Shown here in pieces: positions 29,983-38,883 of a stretch of 64,000 nucleotides of DNA. The position numbers and the translations under genes are program-made. Source of the DNA: Novosphingobium sediminis. GTDB lineage: Bacteria; Pseudomonadota; Alphaproteobacteria; Sphingomonadales; Sphingomonadaceae. How positions within the stretch are numbered: the first letter of the stretch is position 1; each line of letters opens with the position of its first letter. A model generated the notes under the pieces. That model had not been told where the DNA came from. It saw only the letters and a program-made list of their open reading frames with translations, and searched no databases. Location of the stretch: contig NZ_BJYR01000011.1 of assembly GCF_007991615.1 (NCBI RefSeq), positions 1-64,000 on the forward strand, given 5' to 3'.

Positions 29983-31047
29983 ATGACTGTCAACATCAAG
30001 AACTGGCAGGAACTGAAGAAGCCCAACTCCCTCGAGATCAAGTCCGGCAACGATGCCAAGCGCCGCGCGACGTTCGTCGCCGAGCCGCTGGAACGTGGCT
30101 TCGGTCTCACCCTCGGCAACGCGCTGCGCCGCGTGCTGCTGTCCTCGCTGCAGGGCGCGGCCGTCACCTCGATCAAGATCGAGAACGTGCTTCACGAATT
30201 CTCGTCGCTTTCCGGCGTGCGCGAGGACGTGACCGACATCGTGCTCAACGTGAAGCAGATCGCCATCCGCATGCAGGGCGAAGGTCCGAAGCGGCTTCAG
30301 CTCTCGGCCACTGGCCCGGGTGAAGTGAAGGCAGGCGACATCGCAGTCAGCGGCGACATCGAGGTAATGAACAAGGACCTCGTGATCTGCAACCTCGACG
30401 AGGGCGCGACGTTCAACATGGAACTGACTGCCGACACCGGCAAGGGCTACGTCCCCGCCGTGTCGAACCGTCCGGTCGATGCGCCGATCGGGCTGATCCC
30501 GGTCGATTCGCTCTACTCGCCGGTTCGTCAGGTCTCCTACAAGATCGACAACGCCCGTATCGGTCAGGAGCTTGACTACGACAAGCTGAGCCTCACGGTC
30601 GAAACCGACGGCACCGTTACGCCGGAAGATGCGGTTGCTTACGCCGCGCGCATCCTGCAGGACCAGCTCTCGCTCTTCGTGCACTTCGACGACCAGCTGC
30701 CCACCGGCCACGTGCCGGCGATGGGTGGCGGCATGGCTGTCCACACGCCCGAGGAAAGCGACGCGAACCAGCTCAACCGCTACCTGCTCAAGAAGGTGGA
30801 CGAACTGGAGCTGTCGGTCCGTTCGGCCAACTGCCTCAAGAATGACAACATCATCTACATCGGCGATCTCGTGCAGAAGACCGAAGCGGAGATGCTGCGC
30901 ACGCCGAACTTCGGCCGCAAGTCGCTCAACGAAATCAAGGAAGTGCTTTCCTCGATGGGTCTGCGCCTTGGCATGGACATCCCGGGCTGGCCGCCCGAGA
31001 ACATCGAAGAGATGGCAAAGAAGCTCGAGCAGGAACTGCTGGGCTGA
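29983..31047 (+). CDS. rpoA: RNA polymerase alpha subunit
   Basis: RpoA, 354 aa. The N-terminal dimerisation domain includes [29 protein letters not shown] flexible linker is followed by the C-terminal domain ([19 protein letters not shown], then [14 protein letters not shown]), which keeps the Arg that contacts UP elements and activators. A short C-terminal extension ([23 protein letters not shown]) is characteristic of alphaproteobacteria. Confidence 0.98.
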   Translation: MTVNIKNWQELKKPNSLEIKSGNDAKRRATFVAEPLERGFGLTLGNALRRVLLSSLQGAAVTSIKIENVLHEFSSLSGVREDVTDIVLNVKQIAIRMQGEGPKRLQLSATGPGEVKAGDIAVSGDIEVMNKDLVICNLDEGATFNMELTADTGKGYVPAVSNRPVDAPIGLIPVDSLYSPVRQVSYKIDNARIGQELDYDKLSLTVETDGTVTPEDAVAYAARILQDQLSLFVHFDDQLPTGHVPAMGGGMAVHTPEESDANQLNRYLLKKVDELELSVRSANCLKNDNIIYIGDLVQKTEAEMLRTPNFGRKSLNEIKEVLSSMGLRLGMDIPGWPPENIEEMAKKLEQELLG

Positions 31048-31161
31048 TAGAATACCGGGGCGTTTCCTGCGGGAGACGCCCCTTCGGGCTTCTGGCGGTG
31101 CCCGTGAAAACCGCCTGGTACGGGCTACCTGATACGGGCCCCTAACGAACGGAGAAGACCG

Positions 31162-31587
31162 ATGCGTCATAAGCTGGGCCAGCGCAAGCTGGGTCGTACG
31201 TCCTCGCACCGTCGCGCGCTGATGCGCAACATGGCGGCCGCGCTCATCAAGCACGAGCAGATCACCACCACGCTGCCCAAGGCACGTGAACTGCGCCCGT
31301 ACATCGAAAAGCTGATCACGCTGGGCAAGCATGGTGGTCTTTCCAACCGCCGCCTCGCGCACGCCCGTCTGCTTGACGACGCGCAGCTCGCCAAGCTCTT
31401 CACCACCCTGGCCGAGCGCTATGCCGGCCGCGCCGGTGGCTACACCCGCATCATCAAGGCCGGTTACCGCGCCTCGGACGCCGCTCCGATGGCCGTGATC
31501 GAGCTGGTCGACCGCGACACCAGCGCCAAGGGTCTCGACTCGGGCCCGGTGATGACTGCGGACGAAGACGAATACGAAGCGGCCTAA
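31162..31587 (+). CDS. rplQ: 50S ribosomal protein L17
   Basis: L17, 141 aa, located at the tunnel exit side of the 50S subunit. [29 protein letters not shown] is the classic N-terminus; the C-terminus has a short acidic tail. Last gene of the alpha operon, followed by a strong terminator. Confidence 0.97.
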   Translation: MRHKLGQRKLGRTSSHRRALMRNMAAALIKHEQITTTLPKARELRPYIEKLITLGKHGGLSNRRLAHARLLDDAQLAKLFTTLAERYAGRAGGYTRIIKAGYRASDAAPMAVIELVDRDTSAKGLDSGPVMTADEDEYEAA

Positions 31588-31616
31588 GGCTGCCGGATCC
31601 CGCAAGGGACTTACTG

Positions 31617-31645
31617 GGGCGGAGCCGCGAGGCTCCGCCCTTTTC
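31617..31645 (+). terminator. intrinsic terminator after rplQ
   Basis: GGGCGGAGCC (31617-31626) pairs perfectly with GGCTCCGCCC (31631-31640), loop GCGA, followed by TTTT. It ends the alpha operon. Confidence 0.9.
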
Positions 31646-31808
31646 ATTTGCCGGTTATTACGGTGCCAGGCTTCGTTGGGGCCGCACTGCACAACGGATG
31701 CGTCCGGCCAAAAGCATCCCGAAATCCTGCCAATTCCTTACCCCCGCCACCTGCATCATTTCGCTCTCGCCCACTGCCCCCCGGTGATGCTAAACCACTC
31801 CCATAAAG

Positions 31809-34091
31809 ATGAAAATCGTGGGAAGGATCGGAAGGGCGGTCCTGGTTCTGGCAATCCTCATGCCGGCGCCGGGGGCCATGGCCCGTGAAGAGGCCGAGGC
31901 GCTGGCAGCGCCGGTTCGCGGCCCCTCGAGCTATTCCGCCACCACGACCGTGCAGCCATCGGCAACCGAGCGCATGCCGGACCGGGCCGGTATCACGACG
32001 TTTTCTCTCCCGAGCTATCCCCCGACCCGCCGCGATTCCCTGATCGAGCACCAGTTTGGTGAGGATCTGGCCGATCCCTACCGCTGGCTTGAGGCGGATG
32101 TGCGGTCCAGTCCCGAAGTCGCCGGGTGGGTGGCGCAGCAGAACGCCGCGAGTTCTGCCTATCTCGCGCAACTGCCCGGCCGCGACGCTCTGCGCGACAA
32201 GATCCGCAGCCTGTTCGCCTACGAACGTTTCAGTCTGCCGCGCAAGGCGGGCGGGCGATACTTCTATACGCGCAACAGCGGGCTCCAAAATCAGGCCGTG
32301 TTGCAAGTCCGTGAGGGGCTGGAGGGCGAGGGGCGCACTCTCGTCGACCCCAACACCTGGGGATCGGAGCCCGGTCAGGGCCTGCGCACGCTCGATGCCT
32401 GGGTGCCTTCGCCGGGCGGTTCGCTCGTTGCGTTCACCCAGCAGCGCGATGGCAGCGATTGGCGCACGGTTCGCGTCGTCGATGTGGCGAGCGGCAAGAT
32501 GCTGGATGAACGGCTTGAATGGGCCAATGATACGGCGATCGGCTGGGTCGGCGATAGCGGGTTCCTTTATGCCCGCTATCCCGAGCCGCCCGCTGGCGAG
32601 GCCTACCGTGCGCAAGTCTTCGACAAGGCGATCTGGTTTCACCGCGTCGGCACCCCGCAGAGCGCGGACATCAAGGTCTTTGCAACACCGGATCACCGCG
32701 ACTGGAACCACCGCGTCACCGTCTCATCGGACGGCCGCTGGGCGATCATCATTTCCTCAGCCAGCACGCTGCCGCGACGCACAGTCCGGGTGATCCCGCT
32801 GGAGCGCGGCAAGGCTCAGGACCTGACTGCGATCTCTATCGCGCCCGAGATGACCGACGACTGGAAGTTCGTCGAAGGCCTTGGCGATCACTTGTGGTTC
32901 ATCACCAATGCCGGCGCACCGCATTACCGGCTTGTTCGTGTCGATCTCGATCGCAGCGGGAAGAGCAGCCCTTCGCTCAACGTGGTGATCGGCGAGACGG
33001 ACGATACGCTTGATGCAGGGCGCATCGTCGGTAACCGGTTGATCCTCTCCTATCTGCAGCACGGTGCCAGCTACGCCGTCGTCACCGATCTGAAGGGGCG
33101 GCCCAAGCGCGCGATCACCGTTGGCGCCATCGGTTCTGCCAGCGGTTTCGGTGGCCGCCCGGGCGATCCGGAGACGTTCTATCAGTTCTCCAGCTTCAAC
33201 CAGCCGCCCGCGATCTTTCGGCTCGATACGCGCACGGGTGAGGTCACGCCATTCGCCGTCCCGCACCTGTCCTTCAATCCGGACGACTATGTGGTCGAGC
33301 AGCGCAGCTTTCCTTCGAAGGATGGCACACGCGTCCCGATGTACGTCGTGCGCAAGCGCAGCCTCGCCGCTTCGAGCACGGCCGCACCAGCGCTGCTCTA
33401 TGGTTATGGTGGCTTCGATGTCGCGCTCACCCCCGGCTATTCGGCGGTGCGCATGGCCTGGCTTGAGGCGGGCGGTGTCTTCGCGCTAGCCAACATTCGC
33501 GGCGGCGGCGAATTCGGCCGGGCATGGTACGATGCCGGCCGTCTCGCCAACAAGCAGAACAGCTTCGATGATTTCATTGCGGCGGGCGAATACCTCATCA
33601 AGGAAGGCATCGCGGCCAAGGGCGGGCTGGCGATCCAGGGCGGCTCCAATGGCGGCATGCTTGTCGCGGCAGTCATCAACCAGCGCCCCGATCTGTTCGC
33701 GGCGGCCAATCCCGATGTCGGGGTAATGGACATGCTGCGCTTTGATCGCTTCACCTCGGGCCGCTTCTGGGTTGACGACTATGGCAGCCCCTCGCGCGAA
33801 GCGGACTGGCGTGTGCTCCGGTCCTATTCGCCTTATCACAATATCCGCCCCCGCGCGGATTACCCGGCGATTCTCGTTACCACGGCCGATACTGATGACC
33901 GCGTGGTGCCCGCGCACAGCTTCAAGTACGTCGCCGCGCTGCAGGCTGCGGATCTTGGGCTTCGCCCGCATCTCCTGCGGGTCGAGGCGCAGGCGGGGCA
34001 CGGGCCGGGCAAGCCGATCGACAAGGTCATTGCCAGCGGGGCGGACGTGCTCGCGTTCCTCGCCAAATGGACAGGGCTTGCGCTGGAATAG
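31809..34091 (+). CDS. secreted prolyl oligopeptidase (family S9A)
   Basis: A 760-aa prolyl oligopeptidase, cleaving after proline in peptides. A signal peptide ends near PGAMA-R. A seven-bladed propeller domain (about residues 140-480) separates the two parts of the alpha/beta-hydrolase domain. Catalytic Ser613 (GGSNGG), Asp697 (DTDDRVV) and His731 (QAGHGPG) are all present. The sequence strongly resembles, from memory, the Sphingomonas capsulata prolyl endopeptidase studied for gluten degradation (shared runs such as LFAAANPDVGVMDMLRFD). It stands alone, so it is likely periplasmic or secreted and involved in peptide scavenging. Confidence 0.93.
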   Translation: MKIVGRIGRAVLVLAILMPAPGAMAREEAEALAAPVRGPSSYSATTTVQPSATERMPDRAGITTFSLPSYPPTRRDSLIEHQFGEDLADPYRWLEADVRSSPEVAGWVAQQNAASSAYLAQLPGRDALRDKIRSLFAYERFSLPRKAGGRYFYTRNSGLQNQAVLQVREGLEGEGRTLVDPNTWGSEPGQGLRTLDAWVPSPGGSLVAFTQQRDGSDWRTVRVVDVASGKMLDERLEWANDTAIGWVGDSGFLYARYPEPPAGEAYRAQVFDKAIWFHRVGTPQSADIKVFATPDHRDWNHRVTVSSDGRWAIIISSASTLPRRTVRVIPLERGKAQDLTAISIAPEMTDDWKFVEGLGDHLWFITNAGAPHYRLVRVDLDRSGKSSPSLNVVIGETDDTLDAGRIVGNRLILSYLQHGASYAVVTDLKGRPKRAITVGAIGSASGFGGRPGDPETFYQFSSFNQPPAIFRLDTRTGEVTPFAVPHLSFNPDDYVVEQRSFPSKDGTRVPMYVVRKRSLAASSTAAPALLYGYGGFDVALTPGYSAVRMAWLEAGGVFALANIRGGGEFGRAWYDAGRLANKQNSFDDFIAAGEYLIKEGIAAKGGLAIQGGSNGGMLVAAVINQRPDLFAAANPDVGVMDMLRFDRFTSGRFWVDDYGSPSREADWRVLRSYSPYHNIRPRADYPAILVTTADTDDRVVPAHSFKYVAALQAADLGLRPHLLRVEAQAGHGPGKPIDKVIASGADVLAFLAKWTGLALE

Positions 34092-34201
34092 CGCGCCGAT
34101 TTCGCGCCACGCACCCTTGCGGCCCCGCGCGCGCGACACTATCCCTCGGGAGTGAAGCAGCCCGCCCTCAAGGCGGGCGCGAGCCACAGGAAAGACCAGA
34201 C

Positions 34202-34525
34202 ATGACCTCGTTCCAGGACCGTGAACGCGCCGAAGAAGCCAAGTTTGCCCACGATGAAGAGACCCTGTTCCGCATTCAGGCCCGCCGCAACAAGCTGCTC
34301 GGCCACTGGGCTGCGCAGCGCATGGGGCTCGATGCTGCGGAAACGGAGGCCTATGCCCGTGCCGTCGTGCAGGCGGAGTTCGAGGAAGCCGGTGACGAGG
34401 ACGTCGTGCGCAAGCTGCTCGGCGATCTGACCATGGCCAAGGTCGAGATTGACGAGTCCGAGATTCGTGCAGCGCTCGCCGAGCAGGCGATCGAGGCGCG
34501 CCGTCAAATCGTGGGTGACGCCTGA
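34202..34525 (+). CDS. F1-ATPase inhibitor subunit zeta (DUF1476)
   Basis: A 107-aa protein with the zeta signature: an N-terminal DREKA/FAHDEE-type segment (MTSFQDRERAEEAKFAHDEETLF), then ARRNKLLGHWAAQRMGL, then four helices. In Paracoccus this protein blocks ATP hydrolysis by F1Fo-ATPase by inserting its N-terminal segment into the catalytic interface. In other alphaproteobacteria the inhibition is weaker. The stop shares one base with the bolA-like gene, so the two are co-translated; the ATP-synthase genes are not in this window. Confidence 0.88.
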   Translation: MTSFQDRERAEEAKFAHDEETLFRIQARRNKLLGHWAAQRMGLDAAETEAYARAVVQAEFEEAGDEDVVRKLLGDLTMAKVEIDESEIRAALAEQAIEARRQIVGDA

Positions 34526-34758
34526 TGCCGATGCCCGCGGCTGATATCGAGGCGCTGATCCGTGCCGCGATTCCCGATGCAGAAGTCACCATCACCGATC
34601 TCGCCGGCGATGGCGATCACTATGCCGCCCATGTCGTCGCAGCCTCGTTCGCCGGCCTCAGCCGCGTTGCGCGGCACAAGGCCGTCTATGGCGCACTGGG
34701 TGAGCGGATGGGCGGGGTGCTTCACGCCTTGCAAGTGACCACCGGCGTCCCCACCTGA
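34525..34758 (+). CDS. BolA-like protein
   Basis: A 77-aa member of the BolA family (DAEVTITDLAGDGDHYAAHVVAASFAG, then SRVARHKAVYGALGERMGG): the class II KH-like fold with the conserved helix-turn-helix-like RHKAVYxALG motif. The His at about residue 31 and that in RHK can ligate a [2Fe-2S] cluster with a monothiol glutaredoxin. Its coupling to the grxD gene 34 nt downstream supports a role in iron-sulfur trafficking or iron sensing. Confidence 0.9.
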   Translation: MPMPAADIEALIRAAIPDAEVTITDLAGDGDHYAAHVVAASFAGLSRVARHKAVYGALGERMGGVLHALQVTTGVPT

Positions 34759-34792
34759 TCTTCAAATCCCTATACGAAAGCAGGCCATCCCC

Positions 34793-35116
34793 ATGTCCAC
34801 CAACGAACGCATCGCTGAAATCGTCGGCACCAACGACGTCGTCCTGTTCATGAAGGGCACGCCGCTGTTTCCGCAGTGCGGCTTTTCGAGCAAGGCAATT
34901 GCGATCCTCGATCACCTCGGCGTCGCATATGCCTCGGTCGATGTGCTGCAGGACATGGAAATCCGTCAGGGAATCAAGTCTTTCTCTGATTGGCCGACGA
35001 TCCCGCAGCTCTATGTTAAGGGCGAATTCGTCGGCGGGTCCGACATCATGATGGAAATGTATCAGGCTGGTGAGCTCCAGCAGCTGATGGTCGACGCGCA
35101 GGTTGCGCTGGCCTGA
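34793..35116 (+). CDS. grxD: monothiol glutaredoxin Grx4 type
   Basis: A 107-aa monothiol glutaredoxin with active-site CGFS (FPQCGFSSKAIAIL), plus the WPTIPQLYVKGEFVGGSDIM glutathione-binding segment. Such proteins bind a [2Fe-2S] cluster as homodimers or as heterodimers with BolA and pass it on to apo-proteins. Its location after the bolA-like gene is a well-known pairing. A terminator follows. Confidence 0.95.
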   Translation: MSTNERIAEIVGTNDVVLFMKGTPLFPQCGFSSKAIAILDHLGVAYASVDVLQDMEIRQGIKSFSDWPTIPQLYVKGEFVGGSDIMMEMYQAGELQQLMVDAQVALA

Positions 35117-35150
35117 ACTGATCATCTGATCCAGCACCGCTGAAAAATGG

Positions 35151-35185
35151 AAAGCGCGGCTCCGCCACAAGCGGGGCCGCGTTTT
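35151..35185 (+). terminator. intrinsic terminator after grxD
   Basis: CGCGGCTCCGC (35155-35165) pairs with GCGGGGCCGCG (35171-35181), one G-T pair, loop CACAA, followed by TTTT. Confidence 0.8.
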
Positions 35186-35532
35186 GCGTTTCAGGAGCCG
35201 GTGTGGGGGAGGAGGTCCGGCCCCGCGCGCGGGTGGGGGGTGGAGCCGCGCGCGGGGTTGTCAGGCGGTGGGGAGCCTGGAGAGGCGGAACCGGGAGACC
35301 GGGGGGGCGGTTCCGCCTCTGGGAAGACACTCTCAGGACAACAGGTACTATGCATAGGGCGTGCCAAACTCGCAAAGCCCTCAAGAAAGCAGCAATCCGG
35401 CCTCAATGGCCACGCTGCCGAGTGACTCACCTGTAAAGACTGCCGACAGGGGCCTCTCACTTTGGGGGAGAACCCGGCAAAGGTGTGCCGTGGCGCTTGG
35501 CAAGCCCCGGCAGGCTGTAGCATGATCGGTAA
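35186..35532 (+). other. GC-rich gene-free stretch with inverted repeats
   Basis: About 350 nt without a convincing gene. It contains G-rich runs, a perfect 12-bp stem (35281-35292 with 35309-35320) with no T tract, and CTGCC/GGGGC pairing with GCCCC/GGCAG around 35438-35516. GGAGAG (35279-35284) and CTCTCAGG (35330-35337) flank the 12-bp stem. It may encode a structured RNA or be the leader of the Nudix gene. I cannot assign it to SRP RNA, tmRNA, RNase P or 6S RNA. Confidence 0.35.
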
Positions 35533-36339
35533 ATGGACGAACTAGACGACATGGGCGAACATGCGGATGCTGCCCCCGCCACTCCGGCTGCCACCCTTGT
35601 GGTTTTCCGTCATGATCCGGCAGGCGGGCCAGCCCATATCCTGATGGTCGAACGCTCGGGCAGCCTTGCCTTTGCTGGCGGGGCGACCGTGTTTCCTGGC
35701 GGCAAGGTCGATCCGGCGGACCGTGACCTCGCCGAAGCCTTCATGGCGCGCACCGGCCTTGCCCTCGATCCCGCCGATGCGGCCGGACGGATCACCGCCG
35801 TGCGTGAGACGCTGGAGGAAACCGGCCTCGCTGTCGGCCTCGTCGGTGCGATCGATGCGGAGCGGGCTGCTGCCGCGCGCCGCTTGCTGCTGGATACGGG
35901 GCGTCTTGCCGATGTGCTTGAAGCGTTCGACTGGGAGCTCGATTTCGACGCCCTCGTCCCCTTTGCGCGGTGGTGGCCGCGGCACCGTAACATGCGCGTG
36001 TTCGATACGCGCTTCTATCTTGCCGATCTTGGCACTGGCGCAGTGGACGTTACGGCCGACACCACGGAGAATCGCCACCTGTTCTGGGCCAGCGCGGCCG
36101 AGGCACTGCGCCTTGCCGATGAGAAGGCGATCAAGATCATCTTCCCGACGCGGCGCAATCTCGAGCGACTGGCTCAGTTCAGCCATTTCCACGCCGCGCG
36201 CGAACATGCTCTGGCGACGCCCATCGTCACCGTCACGCCGCGGATCGAACTGCGCGATGGCGAGCGCTGGCTGGTGATTCCTGCGGATGCGGGCTACCCG
36301 GTCGATGGTGAACTGCTCAGCCAGGCAGACCGCGCGTAG
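35533..36339 (+). CDS. Nudix hydrolase, NUDT19-like
   Basis: A 268-aa Nudix protein. The Nudix box is split: G(GKVDP...) precedes about 25 extra residues before AVRETLEETGLAVG, the long insertion known from NUDT19/RP2-type enzymes, which cleave CoA and acyl-CoA diphosphates. The REtxEExG core with its metal-binding glutamates is intact. No signal peptide. It is the first gene after a long GC-rich gap and is probably monocistronic. Substrate is inferred only from the family; the start could also be the ATG at 35551. Confidence 0.85.
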   Translation: MDELDDMGEHADAAPATPAATLVVFRHDPAGGPAHILMVERSGSLAFAGGATVFPGGKVDPADRDLAEAFMARTGLALDPADAAGRITAVRETLEETGLAVGLVGAIDAERAAAARRLLLDTGRLADVLEAFDWELDFDALVPFARWWPRHRNMRVFDTRFYLADLGTGAVDVTADTTENRHLFWASAAEALRLADEKAIKIIFPTRRNLERLAQFSHFHAAREHALATPIVTVTPRIELRDGERWLVIPADAGYPVDGELLSQADRA

Positions 36340-36363
36340 ACTGCTCCGAGATGGAGATGATTG

Positions 36364-36406
36364 TGCAGCGCAATGGATTTTTCGTTGCGCTGCAAATACT
36401 TAAGTA
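36364..36406 (+). promoter_or_regulatory. palindromes upstream of the EPS cluster
   Basis: A perfect 10-bp inverted repeat TGCAGCGCAA/TTGCGCTGCA (36364-36373 with 36385-36394) is followed directly by the 10-bp palindrome TACTTAAGTA (36397-36406) in an AT-rich stretch unlike its surroundings. These lie 68-110 nt before the first EPS gene, where an operator or promoter would be expected. Confidence 0.5.
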
Positions 36407-36473
36407 AAAATACATAGATTCGCGAAGGGCTCGCTTCACCTCCCCGCACTACTCTGCCGCGCGGAGGTACCCC

Positions 36474-36779
36474 ATGTCCGCTGCTCAGCCGCGCCGTAAG
36501 ATCGCCGATCCTGCCGTTTCGACCGCGCCGGGGATGGCTGTGCCGGAAGCTCAGCACGCATCGGCTTTGCCCCCGCCGAGCGCCCGACTGATCGATGAAC
36601 TGGCAGTTCCGGCGGCTTCGCCCGTACACCAGCTGCAGGCCGAACTGCTCCAGCTGACCCAGCCTGAGGAGCCACAGGCCGAAGAGCTGTACCCCGGCTG
36701 GTTCCGACTTGCCTTCCCGATCGCCAGCTCTGCATTCCTATGGGCGGCCATTCTGTGGGGCGCCAGCCACTTCGCCTGA
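36474..36779 (+). CDS. small single-pass membrane protein, 101 aa
   Basis: A 101-aa protein with a Pro/Ala-rich, probably disordered N-terminal part and one C-terminal membrane helix (about residues 77-98, FRLAFPIASSAFLWAAILWGA). A strong GGAGGT precedes the ATG. It opens the EPS region and shares the strand with the priming transferase 125 nt downstream. No family recognised; it could be an accessory or regulator of the transferase. Confidence 0.7.
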   Translation: MSAAQPRRKIADPAVSTAPGMAVPEAQHASALPPPSARLIDELAVPAASPVHQLQAELLQLTQPEEPQAEELYPGWFRLAFPIASSAFLWAAILWGASHFA

Positions 36780-36904
36780 GCGCACTTCGTCAAGCGTTTC
36801 GTTGCTCGCTTATCCAACCGTCCCGGGGGCATCCTCGCCTGACCGATACGGCGCTGCACTGCATCATGCCCTGACTGCCGCCCCCTTCCGGCGTGCGGGC
36901 CTCG

Positions 36905-37693
36905 ATGGAGACCGGAGCAGTGAACAGCCTCATGCCAGCCCAGGCCGATCCCTGGGCATCCGAAACCGCCTCTGCCGCGTTTGCTCCTGCCGCGCGGCCT
37001 GTTCCACCTCCGCGCGCACTCTCTGTCGTGCCGCGGCCACCCAAGCCGCTGTTGCCATCACGCCATGTGGCGCCGGTGACGCGGCATGCGCGGGCGATCC
37101 GGCTGCTTGATCTCGTGGTCGCCGGAGGGGCGCTCATGCTGCTGCTGCCAGTGCTGGTGGCGGTCGCGCTCGCGATCAAGCTCTTCGATCCCGGCCCGCT
37201 GCTGTTCGCGCATCAGCGGCTTGGGCAGGGCGGGCGTGCTTTCGGCTGCCTCAAGTTCCGTTCGATGAAGGTCGATGCCGACGCCCGCCTTGCCCGCTTG
37301 CTCGAGGCGGACCCCGCCGCGCGTGCGGAATGGGCTGAAACGCACAAGCTGCGCAGTGATCCGCGCATAACCCCCATCGGCAGGTTCCTGCGCCGCAACT
37401 GCCTTGATGAGCTGCCGCAACTCGTCAATGTGCTGCGCGGAGAGATGAGCCTCGTCGGTCCGCGCCCGATCACGGCGGCGGAGGCGGTGCGCTATGGCCG
37501 CCATTTTCCGGTCTATTGCAGCCTCAAGCCGGGGATATCCGGCCTATGGCAGGTCAAGCGGCAGGACGAGACGAGCTACCGCCGCCGCGTCGCCTTCGAT
37601 CTCGCTTATGCTCGCTCGCGCTCGTTGGCGCTCAACTGCACCATCCTGTTGCTCACTGTGCCTTCGGTGCTGCGCGGCCGGGGTGCCTGCTGA
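36905..37693 (+). CDS. undecaprenyl-phosphate sugar phosphotransferase (ExoY-like)
   Basis: A 262-aa priming transferase that loads the first sugar phosphate on undecaprenyl phosphate. After a Pro-rich N-terminus comes one hydrophobic segment (about residues 70-95), then the catalytic domain: KFRSMKVDADARL, LRRNCLDELPQLVNVLRGEMSLVGPRP, and the C-terminal GISGLWQVKRQDETSY and RGRGA(C) block. It lacks the extra membrane domain of WbaP, so is ExoY-like. The start is uncertain (GTG 36893, ATG 36905 or later). Its last 88 bases are overlapped by a convergent glycosyltransferase. Confidence 0.9.
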   Translation: METGAVNSLMPAQADPWASETASAAFAPAARPVPPPRALSVVPRPPKPLLPSRHVAPVTRHARAIRLLDLVVAGGALMLLLPVLVAVALAIKLFDPGPLLFAHQRLGQGGRAFGCLKFRSMKVDADARLARLLEADPAARAEWAETHKLRSDPRITPIGRFLRRNCLDELPQLVNVLRGEMSLVGPRPITAAEAVRYGRHFPVYCSLKPGISGLWQVKRQDETSYRRRVAFDLAYARSRSLALNCTILLLTVPSVLRGRGAC

Positions 37694-38883
37694 GGCGTGC
37701 CCGCCAGCATCAAACCGCCTTCCCCCGGAGCCTCGCCCGCCGGATCGCCCATCGCGCTCCGGCGGGCATTTGTACCCAGCACCGCATCCAGCACGCCCGC
37801 CGCCTGATCCCGCCATGTCCAGTGCGCGGCATGGAGCCGGCCCTTGGCGGCGAGCGGAGCTGGATCTGCCAGCACCCGGCGCACCGCCGCGAGCATGTCG
37901 TCCACATCGTGCGGATCGCAATAGACCGCCGCCGTCCCGCAGCGTTCGGTCATGGCCGGGATCGCTGAGACCACCACCGGGCAATCGAAATGCATCGCCT
38001 CGATCGGCGGCAGCGGGCTCGCTTCGTAAAACGAGGGGAACAGCAGGCACCCGGCATTGCGGTAGAGCCGGCCGAGCGCATCAAGCTCCGTCACCGGTCC
38101 GGTGAACCGCACGAGATGCGCCACATCCGCTGGTATTTCTCCGGCAATGGGGGACAGGATATCGCTTCCACCGCCGACGATCAGGGTGCCAACACCGTCC
38201 TCGCGTGCCAGCTGCACTGCCACAGAGAGAACGCCGTGAATGTTCTTCCTACGTGATAGCGAGCCGACGAACAGCATGTAGCCGCGTGTCGGCGCGACAT
38301 CACCTGGTGCAGCTTCGTGAGAAGACGCTGCGCTGCTGCTCCAGCCGCCGTTCTGCGCCACGCGGATGCGTCCACGCGCTTCCGGACGGAGCGCTGCCAG
38401 CATTGCCTTCTCCCGCTCCGAAACGGTGATTATCGTCCGGGCGCGGCGCAGCAGGGATGGCAGCATGAAGCGGTGCCCCAGTCGGTAGTGCAGCCGATAG
38501 GCGCCGGGAAACTGCCGATACGACAGATCGTGGATCATTACTGTCACGCCTTGCCCCGCATGCAGCGAGGCAAACGGCGCGGTATTGCCAAGGCACAGCA
38601 GATGCCCACCACGCACCCGGCCCGGCAGCACCAGCTGCTCCCACGCATGTCCGCCCCACCGGCTTCCTGCGCGTTCCACCTTCGTCACGCGCAGCCCCAG
38701 ATCATCGACTTCTGCGCTGGGTTCGCAGACCAGCCGCAGGGCTACCGGCAGACCGTCCTCCGCCACCAACCGGTCCAGCGCGCGCGTCAGTTCGCGCGCC
38801 ACGCGCTGCACGCCCGTGACGGGCTGCATCAGGAAGCGGCCGTTGATGACGATTTCGGGGCGACGGGTGGTCGGCTGGTTCAT
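37606..38883 (-). CDS. GT4-family glycosyltransferase
   Basis: A retaining GT4-type glycosyltransferase of 425 aa from the ATG at 38883 (an ATG at 38925 is also possible). The N-terminal domain starts PEIVINGRFLMQPVTGVQRVARE; the C-terminal Rossmann domain contains MLFVGSLSRRKNIHGVL and LLFPSFYEASPLPPIEAM, the conserved E-x7-E region. It adds a sugar to the lipid-linked repeat unit. The gene runs against the priming transferase and ends inside it. A Pro/Arg/Ser-rich tail of about 50 residues follows the catalytic domain. Confidence 0.88.
   Translation of the reverse strand: MNQPTTRRPEIVINGRFLMQPVTGVQRVARELTRALDRLVAEDGLPVALRLVCEPSAEVDDLGLRVTKVERAGSRWGGHAWEQLVLPGRVRGGHLLCLGNTAPFASLHAGQGVTVMIHDLSYRQFPGAYRLHYRLGHRFMLPSLLRRARTIITVSEREKAMLAALRPEARGRIRVAQNGGWSSSAASSHEAAPGDVAPTRGYMLFVGSLSRRKNIHGVLSVAVQLAREDGVGTLIVGGGSDILSPIAGEIPADVAHLVRFTGPVTELDALGRLYRNAGCLLFPSFYEASPLPPIEAMHFDCPVVVSAIPAMTERCGTAAVYCDPHDVDDMLAAVRRVLADPAPLAAKGRLHAAHWTWRDQAAGVLDAVLGTNARRSAMGDPAGEAPGEGGLMLAGTPQQAPRPRSTEGTVSNRMVQLSANERERA

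Noticed and set aside
35279..35337. Glycine riboswitch before the Nudix gene
   Set aside because: Only the GGAGAG and CTCTCAGG blocks match; the core CCGAAGG-type segment and second stem are absent and the downstream gene is not linked to glycine.
35330..35450. tmRNA, SRP RNA, RNase P RNA or 6S RNA
   Set aside because: None of the diagnostic core sequences is present; an apparent tag frame ends in HAAE, unlike tmRNA tags.
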